A DNA stretch of 64,000 nucleotides from CAG-411 sp963643465 (GTDB taxonomy: Bacteria > Bacillota > Clostridia > Lachnospirales > Lachnospiraceae): positions 1-64,000 of the forward strand of contig CAVIJT010000012.1 in the NCBI GenBank assembly GCA_963643465.1, in the 5' to 3' direction. The first letter of the stretch is position 1, and every line of letters begins with the position of its first letter. Shown piece by piece: positions 50,232 to 58,695 of this stretch. The notes under the pieces were generated by a model. That model was not told the origin of the DNA, made no database searches, and was given only the letters and a program-made list of their open reading frames with translations. A program made the translations under genes and the position numbers.

Positions 50232-50876
50232 ATGAGAAATAGATTTGACAGACAGCTGGAACAATTAAATGCAGAAATGATTGAGATGGGTGCCATGATT
50301 GAACAGGCAATTGAAATGGCGGTAAAAGCCTTAGTAACACAGGATGTGGAATTGGCAAAAAAATCCATTGCCACCGATGACGAAATTGATCGTCAGGAAC
50401 GTGAAATTGAGAATCTTTGCCTAAAACTTTTATTGCAACAACAGCCAGTGGCAAAGGATTTGCGTCAGATATCTTCTGCACTAAAAATGATTACGGATAT
50501 GGAACGAATTGGAGATCATGCAGCAGATATTTCAGAGATTACCATTTCCCTTTCTAATCAAGAATATATAAAGAAATTAGAGCATATTCAGGAAATGGCA
50601 AAAGAAACCATGCAAATGCTTATCCAGGCGGTGGATGCTTTTGTAGAGAAGAACAAAGAAAAAGCAGAAGAAGTCATTAAACGTGACGATGTGGTAGATG
50701 AGTTGTTTGCACAGGTGAAAAAAGATTTAATAGGATTAATTCATGAAAATCCAGAGAATGGAGAACAGGCAGCAGATTTGCTTATGATTGCAAAGTATTT
50801 TGAACGAATTGGAGATCACGCTACGAATATTTCAGAATGGGTTATTTTTTCTATCATAGGAAAACATGAAGATTGA
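50232..50876 (+). CDS. phoU: phosphate transport regulator PhoU
   Basis: A 214-aa two-repeat helical bundle. Each repeat carries the metal-binding motif: MERIGDHAADISE and FERIGDHATNISE. PhoU links transporter state to the PhoR-type kinase and limits phosphate uptake. Last gene of the pst operon; AAAGGAG precedes the ATG. A fresh Pho-box promoter begins 6 bp after its stop. Confidence 0.94.
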   Translation: MRNRFDRQLEQLNAEMIEMGAMIEQAIEMAVKALVTQDVELAKKSIATDDEIDRQEREIENLCLKLLLQQQPVAKDLRQISSALKMITDMERIGDHAADISEITISLSNQEYIKKLEHIQEMAKETMQMLIQAVDAFVEKNKEKAEEVIKRDDVVDELFAQVKKDLIGLIHENPENGEQAADLLMIAKYFERIGDHATNISEWVIFSIIGKHED

Positions 50877-50881
50877 TACAC

Positions 50882-50936
50882 TTTACATAGATTTTACATA
50901 ACACGGATAGTAAATTTTACATTGGTATCATACAAT
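50882..50936 (+). promoter_or_regulatory. Pho-box promoter of the second Na/Pi gene
   Basis: TTTACA at 50882, 50893 and 50916 (same 11- and 23-bp steps as at pstS), with TATCAT (50926) or TACAAT (50931-50936) as -10. The ~215-nt leader from there to 51154 is AT-rich, and I see no further element in it. Confidence 0.72.
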
Positions 50937-51153
50937 GGGGAAGTAATAGTGTATCAAAGTGTTAATATTTCAAGGTTTGTACATAAAAAATATCAAAAGT
51001 TACAAAAGTTTTACAAAAGTATTTGTCTATTTTGAGTTTCTGATATATAATGGAAATTGCGTGGCATTTTTAGGAAAAAGTGCTATTTGAAATCGACATG
51101 AGATACATGGCGAAAAGAACAGATGACAATTTTCTACAGTCAGGAGTGAAAAC

Positions 51154-52914
51154 ATGGATATTTTTAATGTATTAGCCTTATTTGGCGGATTGGCAATGTT
51201 CCTGTATGGAATGAATGTGATGGGTGACAGTCTTGCAAAGACCGCTGGCGGTAAGTTAGAGCGGATTTTGGAAAAGCTCACTTCAACACCAATTAAAGGT
51301 GTACTGTTAGGTGCAGCAGTTACGGCTGTGATTCAGTCTTCTTCAGCAACGACAGTTATGGTAGTTGGTTTTGTAAACTCTGGTATTATGAAACTTTCTC
51401 AAGCAGTTGGTATTATTATGGGTGCCAACATTGGAACAACTATCACATCTTGGATTTTAAGTTTATCCGGGCTTGATGGAGATGGAAGCATTTGGATAAA
51501 AATGTTGAAGCCAAGTAATTTTTCGCCACTTCTCGCAGTAGTTGGTATCGTTCTTATTATGTATACCAAGAGCGAGAGAAAGCATGATATAGGTAACATT
51601 TTACTTGGATTTACCGTATTGATGTTTGGTATGGAGACTATGAGTAGTGCTGTGGAACCACTTGGTGAGATGGAGGCATTCCAAAAATTATTTGTAATGT
51701 TCTCAAATCCAATTTTAGGTATGTTGGTAGGAGCAGTGCTTACCGCAGTGATTCAAAGTTCATCTGCTTCGGTAGGTATTTTGCAGGCACTTTGTAATCA
51801 GGGAATGGTTACTTATAGTGCAGCTATTCCAATTATTATGGGACAGAACATTGGTACTTGTATTACTGCAATTATTTCGTCCATTGGAGCAAAGAAGAAC
51901 GCAAAACGTGCAGCATGTGTGCATTTGTACTTTAACATAATTGGTACTACAGTGTTTATGATTGTTTTCTATACAGTCAATGCATTTGTGGATTTTGCAT
52001 TTCTTGGTGATAATGCAACTGCAGCAGGAATTGCGGTTGTGCATAGTTGCTTTAACGTGGCAGCTACTCTTTTGTTGTTACCACTTTCAGGAATGCTTGA
52101 GAAATTGGCAGTTTGTACAATCAAAGATACAGAGGAAAAAGGACAGGCAGCACCAGTTCGTATTTTAGATCCTCGTTTCTTAGAAAAACCTTCTTTTGCG
52201 GTTGCACAGTGTGTGGAAGCTTCAAGAAAGATGGCAGAATTGTCAAAAGAAGCATTGTTTATGGCAGTTGATTTGTTTGATGATTACGATGAAGAGCGTG
52301 CAAAACGAGTGATTGAGATTGAAGAAAAAGTGGATCTTTATGACGATGAACTTGGAAGTTATTTAGTGAAACTTTGCAGTCATCCATTATCTCATGAGGA
52401 TAATCAGACTATCTGTACAATTTTACACTGTATTGGTGATTTTGAGAGAATTTCAGACCATTCTATTAATATTATGGAAATTGCACAGAAGATGCACAAT
52501 AGTGGCGAATCTTTCTCAAACAGTGCTATGAATGAACTTCGTAATTATGGAAATGCGTTGAAAGAGATTATGACCATTTCGATTGCAGCATTTAAGACGG
52601 GAAGCTCAGAACTTGCATCCAAAGTAGAGCCTTTGGAAGAGGTAATTGATTGCCTTCATGCAGATGTGAAGAGTAATCATATCCGTCGTTTGCAAAAAGG
52701 AAAGTGTACCATTGAGTTAGGACTGGATTTGGAAGATTTGATTACGAACTATGAGCGTAGTGCAGATCATTGTTCTAACATTGCTGTAAACATGATTCAA
52801 ATTAAAGAAGATGGATTTGAAACTCATGAATATTTAGATGACATTAAGAAGAATCAGAATAGTGGATTTAATGAAATGTTTGAAGAATACAAGCGCAAAT
52901 ATATTACACAGTAG
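51154..52914 (+). CDS. Na+/phosphate cotransporter with PhoU-like domain (second copy)
   Basis: A 586-aa NptA-family transporter, paralogous to the copy at 20732. IQSSSATTVMVVGFVNSGIM and IQSSSASVGILQALCNQG with ANIGTTITS and QNIGTCITA make up the two transport repeats. The C-terminal half is PhoU-like (DFERISDHSINIME, NYERSADHCSNIAV). This copy lies in the phosphate island with a Pho box, so it is probably the phosphate-starvation form. A terminator separates it from phoB, with possible read-through. Confidence 0.9.
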   Translation: MDIFNVLALFGGLAMFLYGMNVMGDSLAKTAGGKLERILEKLTSTPIKGVLLGAAVTAVIQSSSATTVMVVGFVNSGIMKLSQAVGIIMGANIGTTITSWILSLSGLDGDGSIWIKMLKPSNFSPLLAVVGIVLIMYTKSERKHDIGNILLGFTVLMFGMETMSSAVEPLGEMEAFQKLFVMFSNPILGMLVGAVLTAVIQSSSASVGILQALCNQGMVTYSAAIPIIMGQNIGTCITAIISSIGAKKNAKRAACVHLYFNIIGTTVFMIVFYTVNAFVDFAFLGDNATAAGIAVVHSCFNVAATLLLLPLSGMLEKLAVCTIKDTEEKGQAAPVRILDPRFLEKPSFAVAQCVEASRKMAELSKEALFMAVDLFDDYDEERAKRVIEIEEKVDLYDDELGSYLVKLCSHPLSHEDNQTICTILHCIGDFERISDHSINIMEIAQKMHNSGESFSNSAMNELRNYGNALKEIMTISIAAFKTGSSELASKVEPLEEVIDCLHADVKSNHIRRLQKGKCTIELGLDLEDLITNYERSADHCSNIAVNMIQIKEDGFETHEYLDDIKKNQNSGFNEMFEEYKRKYITQ

Positions 52915-52921
52915 AAAAAAG

Positions 52922-52957
52922 ATCCTATTACTTATGACGGTAATAGGATTTTTTTTA
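52922..52957 (+). terminator. terminator between the Na/Pi gene and phoB
   Basis: ATCCTATTAC (52922-52931) pairs with GTAATAGGAT (52940-52949) and a T8 tract follows. Only 16 bp separate the T tract from the phoB start and no promoter is visible between them, so phoBR is probably expressed by read-through or from an upstream promoter. Confidence 0.82.
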
Positions 52958-52972
52958 AAGGAGGATAAAGGC

Positions 52973-53647
52973 ATGGGATTATTGATTTATGTAGTGGAAG
53001 ACGACAAAAATATTTGTGAGATTGAATCATATGCGCTGAAAAATAGTGGATATGAGGTAGAAGAGTTTGGCTGTGCAGAAGATTTTTATAAACGAGTAAA
53101 GGTTAGAATGCCAGATTTGGTATTGTTAGACATTATGCTTCCAGATGAAGATGGATTAGCAATTGTGCAAAAACTTCGAGGAGAGAAAGAGACAAAGGAA
53201 CTTCCAATTATTTTAGTAACTGCAAAAACTTCTGAACTAGACAAAGTAAAAGGGTTAGATCGTGGGGCAGATGACTATATCAGCAAACCATTTGGAATTA
53301 TGGAACTGATTTCGCGTGTGAAAGCACTTCTTCGGAGAAGCAATCGAATTAAGACGGAAAAAAATATGCAGCTAGACGATATTTCTATGAATGTGGAAAG
53401 TCGAATGGTGTATGTAAATGGAGAGGCGTTGGAGCTGACCTATAAAGAATTTGAGCTTTGTAAATTATTTTTGCAAAACATTGGTGTAGTATTGCAGAGA
53501 GAAGTGATTATGAGCCGTGTGTGGGGAACCGATTATGAAGGAGAATCAAGAACGCTTGATATGCACATAAAAACCCTTCGTCACAAATTGGGAACACAGG
53601 GAAAACATATAAAGACTGTGCGAAATGTGGGATATAGAATGGAGTAA
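52973..53647 (+). CDS. phoB: PhoB/PhoP-type response regulator
   Basis: A 224-aa OmpR-class regulator: acidic pocket VVEDDKN, phospho-Asp in DLVLLDIMLPDEDG, Thr in LVTAKT, Lys in YISKPFG; winged-helix domain ending HKLGTQGKHIKTVRNVGYR. Context beside pst, phoU and a Pho-boxed transporter supports control of phosphate genes; the TTTACA repeats in the window are its likely sites. AAAGGAGG precedes the ATG at 52973; a longer frame from 52838 lies in the transporter gene. Confidence 0.88.
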   Translation: MGLLIYVVEDDKNICEIESYALKNSGYEVEEFGCAEDFYKRVKVRMPDLVLLDIMLPDEDGLAIVQKLRGEKETKELPIILVTAKTSELDKVKGLDRGADDYISKPFGIMELISRVKALLRRSNRIKTEKNMQLDDISMNVESRMVYVNGEALELTYKEFELCKLFLQNIGVVLQREVIMSRVWGTDYEGESRTLDMHIKTLRHKLGTQGKHIKTVRNVGYRME

Positions 53648-53651
53648 CAAT

Positions 53652-54989
53652 ATGAAAAAGAGAAGCATGAAAGCAAAAATCAACCGACAATTTATTGGAG
53701 TTATTTTGCTTACGATTTTGGGAATGGCAATTTTACTGACAGGTGTATTTTACAATTTGCTTCGCAAAGAAGTGATTAGTGAATTGCGGGCTTACACATT
53801 GGAATTAAAGGATTTGCAGGTCTTTGAAGATATAAGTGTGATAGAGGGGAAGGAATCGGAGAATGAGTTGCGTATTACTGTAGTAAATGCAGATGGAACA
53901 GTGGCTTTTGATAACCATGCGGATATAAGAGATATGAATAATCATGGAACAAGGCCAGAGGTGTCAGAGGCCTTTCAGAAAGGAGAAGGATATACAATCC
54001 GAACATCCGATACCTTAAAGAAAGATACGTTCTATTATGCGGTTTTGCTTGATAACCATACGGTACTTCGTGTGGCAAAGGAAGCAGGGAGTGTTTGGAA
54101 TATTGTAGAAAAATCCATTCCTTTTATTGTTGTGATTATTCTGTTTATGACAGGTGCTACTACTTTGTCTGCACGTTATCTTACAAAAAGTATTGTATCG
54201 CCCATTGAGCAGATGGCAAAAGATATGGATCATATGGAGTTGGTGCGGGGATATGAAGAGGTGCAACCGCTTATAGATACCATACGGCAGCAACATGCAG
54301 ATATTATTCAAAGCACTAGGACACGTCAGGAATTTACTGCCAATGTGTCCCATGAGTTAAAAACCCCTTTAACAGCTATTTCTGGATATGCGGAGCTTAT
54401 AGAAAACGGTATGGTAAACGAGTCCGATGTTTCTAGATTTGCCAAAGAGATTCATAATAATTCCAAACGGTTGCTGTCGTTGATTAACGATACCATTCAT
54501 TTATCAGAGTTAGATTCAGATGACTATGAATTGGAAAAGCAGGAAGTGGACTTGTACGAGTTGGTAGAAAATACGGTTAATATGTTACAATTTCATGCAG
54601 AAAAACAGGAGGTTATGTTGTCTTTTTGGGGCGAACATGGAAAAGCCAATGTAAATGCCACTATGATGGAGGAAGTGATTTATAATCTGATTGATAATGC
54701 CATACGTTATAACAGAAGACCGGGAACGGTAGATGTTATTGTGAAAAATACGGAAAGGTTTGTAGAGATTTCTGTGACAGATACAGGAATTGGAATTAGC
54801 AAGGAACATCAGGAACGCATTTTTGAACGCTTTTATCGAGTTGATAAAAGCCATTCCAGAGAAACAGGGGGAACCGGGCTTGGGCTTGCTATTGTAAAGC
54901 ACATTTTGGATTTACACGATGCAGATTTGATTTTAGATAGTACGCCGAATGTGGGAACGAAAATGACAGTAATTCTCACAAAGTTTTAA
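53652..54989 (+). CDS. phoR: PhoR-type sensor histidine kinase
   Basis: A 445-aa kinase. Two membrane segments (about 12-35 and 160-180) enclose an extracellular domain of ~120 residues, then a short linker without an obvious PAS domain. H box ANVSHELKTPLTAISGYAELI, N box NLIDNAIRYNRR, DTGIGISKEH, ERFYRVDKSHS and GGTGLGLAIVKHI. Partner of the preceding regulator; ATG at 53652 with GGAG inside the end of phoB. Confidence 0.88.
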   Translation: MKKRSMKAKINRQFIGVILLTILGMAILLTGVFYNLLRKEVISELRAYTLELKDLQVFEDISVIEGKESENELRITVVNADGTVAFDNHADIRDMNNHGTRPEVSEAFQKGEGYTIRTSDTLKKDTFYYAVLLDNHTVLRVAKEAGSVWNIVEKSIPFIVVIILFMTGATTLSARYLTKSIVSPIEQMAKDMDHMELVRGYEEVQPLIDTIRQQHADIIQSTRTRQEFTANVSHELKTPLTAISGYAELIENGMVNESDVSRFAKEIHNNSKRLLSLINDTIHLSELDSDDYELEKQEVDLYELVENTVNMLQFHAEKQEVMLSFWGEHGKANVNATMMEEVIYNLIDNAIRYNRRPGTVDVIVKNTERFVEISVTDTGIGISKEHQERIFERFYRVDKSHSRETGGTGLGLAIVKHILDLHDADLILDSTPNVGTKMTVILTKF

Positions 54990-55012
54990 GAAGCTATTGT
55001 ATTCTGGCACCT

Positions 55013-55043
55013 GCATCATAGAAGAATAGGATGTGGATGATGC
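55013..55043. other. hairpin after phoR
   Basis: GCATCAT (55013-55019) pairs with ATGATGC (55037-55043). No T run follows, so it is at best a weak terminator or an RNA-processing structure. Confidence 0.4.
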
Positions 55044-55068
55044 GTTGTAAATTCTAAACAGTTATTAT

Positions 55069-55118
55069 TTTACAAAAGATTTACGTTGAAAAGATATTGG
55101 ATTTTACGTTCATATAAT
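55069..55118 (+). promoter_or_regulatory. Pho-box promoter of the 55205 gene
   Basis: TTTACA at 55069, TTTACG at 55080 and TTTACG at 55103 (steps of 11 and 23 bp), then TATAAT at 55113-55118. The layout copies the boxes at pstS and 50882. Confidence 0.72.
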
Positions 55119-55204
55119 AGGATAGTCCTATAAGAAAAAGTGATTAAAGTGTCCAACTGAAAAAGTTGGAAGGAGTAAGTGTTTTTTATAGGAGGGAATG
55201 AAAT

Positions 55205-55489
55205 ATGTATATTAGAAAAGTGAACGATTTGAAACATCCATCATACATGATTACTGACTGGGAAGGGGAAGAGCAGTATTATATTTACAACAATTGGAAG
55301 AAAGAAGAGGAAGAAGAAACCTATCTTGGTCATGAAATTTACGAAGTAAGCAGAGGATTTCGAAAGATTGGTCAAAGTAGCAAACTGGGAGAGTTAGAAG
55401 TCTTGGAAGGTGGAATGCTTTTAAAAGATTCTATGCGTGCGAAAGTCTTTGATTTTTGCAGAAAAGACATTGACTTACAATTTCAATGA
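55205..55489 (+). CDS. 94-aa protein of unknown function, likely in the Pho regulon
   Basis: Soluble, charged, 94 residues (MYIRKVNDLKHPSYMITDW opening; a KKEEEEETYLGHE stretch in the middle). No membrane segment and no motif I recognise. GGAGGGAATG is a few bases upstream of ATG. A complete Pho-box promoter precedes it, directly downstream of phoR, so it is probably induced by phosphate starvation. Confidence 0.7.
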   Translation: MYIRKVNDLKHPSYMITDWEGEEQYYIYNNWKKEEEEETYLGHEIYEVSRGFRKIGQSSKLGELEVLEGGMLLKDSMRAKVFDFCRKDIDLQFQ

Positions 55490-55503
55490 TGATAGAATCA
55501 TCA

Positions 55504-55646
55504 AGACAGTTCTAGCCAGAACATGGAGGAACAGGTTGCGTCTCATATATGGAATGAGAACGTAACAAGAACACATATAGTTTGTCGCAAATAATGATTT
55601 CATTGCTAAAACAGTGGGCTGTCGCACTTAGTGCGTCAGTCCTTTT
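55504..55646 (+). ncRNA. structured leader of queF-queC, candidate queuosine-precursor riboswitch
   Basis: GTTGCG-TCTCAT (55535-55546) pairs with ATGAGA-A-CGTAAC (55554-55566); TATATG in its loop can pair with CATATA at 55573-55578, giving an H-type pseudoknot. Upstream, GTTCT/AGAAC makes a small stem at 55509-55522. CGCAAA near 55586 could compete for the main stem. A terminator follows at 55615-55646. The genes behind make or use preQ0. It does not match the preQ1 class I consensus that I know. Confidence 0.45.
55615..55646 (+). terminator. attenuator-like terminator before queF
   Basis: CGCAC/GTGCG with TTA loop, extended by CTG/CAG and GG/CC across single mismatches, then TTTTT. It stands 30 bp upstream of queF in the leader, suggesting transcription attenuation. 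Confidence 0.65.
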
Positions 55647-55675
55647 TACGCTATAAGAAAGTGAGGAATTTTTTG

Positions 55676-56161
55676 ATGAATGAACAGACAAAGGATTTAA
55701 CCTTATTGGGAAATAAAAACGTGGCATATTCTCAGGATTATTCGCCTGAAGTATTGGAAACTTTTGAAAATAAACATCCGGATAACGACTATTTTGTTAA
55801 GTTTAATTGTCCGGAATTTACCAGTCTTTGTCCGATTACCGGACAACCGGATTTTGCAACTATTTACATTTCCTATGTGCCAAACATTCGAATGGTAGAA
55901 AGTAAGTCGTTAAAATTATATTTATTCAGTTTCCGTAATCATGGAGATTTTCATGAAGATTGTGTCAATATTATTATGAAAGACTTAATTAAGCTGATGG
56001 ACCCTAAATACATTGAAGTCTGGGGCAAGTTTTTGCCAAGAGGCGGAATTTCTATTGATCCATATTGCAACTATGGAAAACCGGGAACTAAGTGGGAAGC
56101 CGTTGCGTGGGACCGTCTGGCAAAGCATGATATGTTTCCTGAGACTATAAATAACCGATAG
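55676..56161 (+). CDS. queF: NADPH-dependent preQ0 reductase
   Basis: A 161-aa enzyme reducing the nitrile of 7-cyano-7-deazaguanine to preQ1. The catalytic Cys and family motif are in FTSLCPITGQPDFATIYISY; ESKSLKLYLFSFRNHGDFHED is the NADPH- and substrate-binding stretch (E-[ST]-K-S-L-K). Size matches the short, single-domain type. ATG at 55676 with GAGG 9 nt upstream; the frame extends upstream only through the terminator. Confidence 0.92.
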   Translation: MNEQTKDLTLLGNKNVAYSQDYSPEVLETFENKHPDNDYFVKFNCPEFTSLCPITGQPDFATIYISYVPNIRMVESKSLKLYLFSFRNHGDFHEDCVNIIMKDLIKLMDPKYIEVWGKFLPRGGISIDPYCNYGKPGTKWEAVAWDRLAKHDMFPETINNR

Positions 56162-56178
56162 TATAGGAGGTAACCAGG

Positions 56179-56856
56179 ATGAAAGCATTGGTGTTATCAA
56201 GTGGAGGAGTGGATAGTACCACTTGTCTTGGAATGGCAGTAGAGGAATATGGTGCAGATCAGGTGATTTCTTTGTCTATTTCTTATGGGCAGAAACACGA
56301 CAAGGAAGTAATCGCGTCTGATCGGGTGGCAGAGTATTATAAAGTAGAACATTTGCATTTGGATTTAGAAAAAATATTTGCATATAGTGACTGTTCTTTG
56401 CTAAAACATTCAGATAAAGAAATTAAGAAGGAAAGTTATGACCAGCAGTTAAAAGAGATGGATGGAAAACCAGTGGAGACGTATGTACCTTTTCGAAATG
56501 GTCTGTTTTTGTCTACAGCTGCAAGTATTGCGCTTTCTAAAGGATGTAGTGTTATTTATTACGGCGCACATCGGGATGATGCAGCGGGAAATGCGTATCC
56601 GGACTGTAGTAAGGAATTTGAGGATGCCATGAACGAGGCAATCTACCAAGGTAGTGGAAAAATGTTACGTTTACAGGCTCCTTTTATAGGTTGGACTAAG
56701 GCGGAAATTGTAAAAAAAGGATTGGAAATTGGAGTCCCTTATGAGCTTACATGGAGTTGCTACGAAGGAAAGGAGAAACCTTGTGGCGTATGTGGTACAT
56801 GTAGAGACCGGGCGAAGGCATTTTCTATAAACGGGGTGGAAGATCCGGCGTTATAA
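56179..56856 (+). CDS. queC: 7-cyano-7-deazaguanine synthase
   Basis: A 225-aa ATP-dependent enzyme turning 7-carboxy-7-deazaguanine into preQ0. The PP-loop is LSSGGVDSTTCLGMA; four zinc cysteines near the end are in SCYEGKEKPCGVCGTCRDR. GGAGG precedes the ATG. It supplies QueF, 17 bp upstream in the same operon. queD and queE are not in the window. Confidence 0.94.
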   Translation: MKALVLSSGGVDSTTCLGMAVEEYGADQVISLSISYGQKHDKEVIASDRVAEYYKVEHLHLDLEKIFAYSDCSLLKHSDKEIKKESYDQQLKEMDGKPVETYVPFRNGLFLSTAASIALSKGCSVIYYGAHRDDAAGNAYPDCSKEFEDAMNEAIYQGSGKMLRLQAPFIGWTKAEIVKKGLEIGVPYELTWSCYEGKEKPCGVCGTCRDRAKAFSINGVEDPAL

Positions 56857-56953
56857 TTTAACTGGAATTAGAAGATACAATGTAAAAAATAAAGCATGGT
56901 GTAACTATTCAGCAATCATTTTAAAGCAGGAGAAAGCAGGATGGAGGTTTTGT

Positions 56954-58189
56954 ATGGAGATAAGAAATCCAAAGAAAAAAGCGCCTAAGAATAGGAAAAC
57001 ATATGAAAATGTGAAAAAAAAGCAGCATAGACCAGAAAGGGGCAATGGAGAAACTTTTTGTCCTTTGTCAAAAAAGTGTGGAGGCTGTACCTATCAAGGA
57101 ATGGATTATAAAAAGCAATTGGCACAAAAGCAGAAAGCAGTAGACAAACTTTTGCGTCCATTTGGAAAAGTACATCCTATCGTGGGAATGGATCATCCTT
57201 ATCATTATCGCAATAAAGTACATGCTGTTTTTCATAAAGAAAAAAGTGGTGCTGTCATATCTGGTGTATATGAGGCAGGCAGTCATCGTGTGGTTAAGGT
57301 GGATACTTGTCTGATTGAGGATGAGAAAGCGGATGCAATCATTGTTTCTATCCGGGATTTACTAAAATCATTTAAAATCCAGCCGTACAATGAGGATACC
57401 GGATATGGATTGCTGCGTCATGTGTTGATTCGTGTGGGAAAACACAGTGGAGAGATTATGGTAGTATTAGTGCTTGGAAGTCCTATTTTACCATCCAAAA
57501 ATAATTTTGTGAAAGCTCTTCGTAAATTACACCCGGAAATTTCTACAATTGTACTGAATGTAAATGACAAAAAGACCAGTATGGTACTTGGAGAAAAAGA
57601 AACTGTATTGTACGGAAAAGGTTATATAGAAGATACTCTTTGTGACTATGTATTCCGCATTTCTTCGAAATCCTTTTATCAAATTAATGTGATTCAGACG
57701 GAAAAACTTTACCGAAAAGCAATCGAACTTGCGGCATTGACTGGAAAAGAACGTGTCATTGACGCCTATTGCGGTATTGGAACGATTGGTATGGTAGCCA
57801 GTGCTCATGCAAAAGAAGTGATTGGTGTGGAATTGAACAAAGATGCTGTGCGGGATGCCATTTATAACGCTAAGAAAAATAACGTAAAAAACATCCGCTT
57901 TTTCCAAAATGATGCGGGAAAATTTATGCTAGGTATGGCAAAAGAGGGGGAAAAGGCAGATGTGGTGATTATGGACCCTCCAAGAGCAGGTAGCACAGAG
58001 GAATTTATGTCTTCCGTAGTTACACTAAATCCCAAAAGAGTAGTATACATTTCTTGTAATCCAGTCACCCAAGCCAGAGATTTGAAATATTTTGTATCAC
58101 ATGGATATAAAGTCAAAGAAAGCTGGCCATTTGACTTATTCCCTTGGACCGAGCATGTGGAAACGGTAGTTCTATTGTCCAAACTTTGA
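56954..58189 (+). CDS. rlmD: 23S rRNA (uracil-5-)-methyltransferase RlmD-like
   Basis: A 411-aa RNA m5U methyltransferase. Cys 36, 42, 45 (CPLSKKCGGC) and 119 (VDTCLIE) should hold a 4Fe-4S cluster. SAM site DAYCGIGTIGMVAS; MDPPRAGS; catalytic Cys in VVYISCNPVTQARDL. A short basic N-terminus replaces the TRAM domain of longer homologues. RlmD, RlmC and related enzymes cannot be told apart safely by sequence alone. GGAGG precedes the ATG. Confidence 0.86.
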   Translation: MEIRNPKKKAPKNRKTYENVKKKQHRPERGNGETFCPLSKKCGGCTYQGMDYKKQLAQKQKAVDKLLRPFGKVHPIVGMDHPYHYRNKVHAVFHKEKSGAVISGVYEAGSHRVVKVDTCLIEDEKADAIIVSIRDLLKSFKIQPYNEDTGYGLLRHVLIRVGKHSGEIMVVLVLGSPILPSKNNFVKALRKLHPEISTIVLNVNDKKTSMVLGEKETVLYGKGYIEDTLCDYVFRISSKSFYQINVIQTEKLYRKAIELAALTGKERVIDAYCGIGTIGMVASAHAKEVIGVELNKDAVRDAIYNAKKNNVKNIRFFQNDAGKFMLGMAKEGEKADVVIMDPPRAGSTEEFMSSVVTLNPKRVVYISCNPVTQARDLKYFVSHGYKVKESWPFDLFPWTEHVETVVLLSKL

Positions 58190-58204
58190 CTAGATGATTA
58201 GATA

Positions 58205-58303
58205 GAAGTAGATTTGGATTTGGATGAACTGGATGTCAGAAAACAGTTTTCAGAACCAAGAGAGATTGTGAAATGTGCTGAAGCATATATGAATTGTTAT
58301 TAA
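58205..58303 (+). pseudogene. short orphan coding fragment
   Basis: An open stretch with no start codon reads EVDLDLDELDVRKQFSEPRE, then IVKCAEAYMNCY and a stop. Just upstream is an in-frame stop. The composition is gene-like (acidic helix, then a basic one), so it may be the tail of a lost gene. I cannot name it. Confidence 0.25.
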
Positions 58304-58315
58304 GGAGAAGAACGA

Positions 58316-58666
58316 ATGTTATTTATATGTTACCCAAAATGTTCTACTTGCCAGAAGGCTAAGAAATGGCTAGAAGAACATAATATAGAATATACAGAGC
58401 GGCATATTGTGGATAATAATCCGACTTATGATGAACTAAAAGAATGGTATGTAAAGAGTGGCCTTCTGTTGAAGAAATTCTTTAATACCAGTGGCTTACT
58501 TTATAAAGAGAAGCAGCTTAAGGACAAGATTCCGGCTATGAGTGAAGACGAGCAGTTAAAATTACTTGCGACAAATGGTATGCTTGTAAAACGTCCACTT
58601 GTTGTGACCGATGACACTGTACTTGTTGGATTTAAGGAAGCGGAGTGGAATGAAAAATTGATTTGA
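58316..58666 (+). CDS. ArsC/Spx family protein (thioredoxin fold)
   Basis: A 116-aa protein of the ArsC-like group. MLFICYPKCSTCQKAKKWL holds a CxxC motif as in Spx and in ArsC-like YffB. The ending MLVKRPLVVTDDTVLVGFKE is the usual family element. It lacks nearby ars genes, so arsenate reduction is unproven; a redox-regulatory role is equally likely. AAGGAG precedes the ATG. Confidence 0.82.
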   Translation: MLFICYPKCSTCQKAKKWLEEHNIEYTERHIVDNNPTYDELKEWYVKSGLLLKKFFNTSGLLYKEKQLKDKIPAMSEDEQLKLLATNGMLVKRPLVVTDDTVLVGFKEAEWNEKLI

Positions 58667-58695
58667 TATATTAGCTAAAATGTTTTGTGTGTATA

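Noticed and set aside
55497..55540. preQ1 class I aptamer based on TTCTAGC
   Set aside because: The TTCTAGC piece is present but the closing stem and the A-rich tail of class I are missing; a different class is possible and reported separately.
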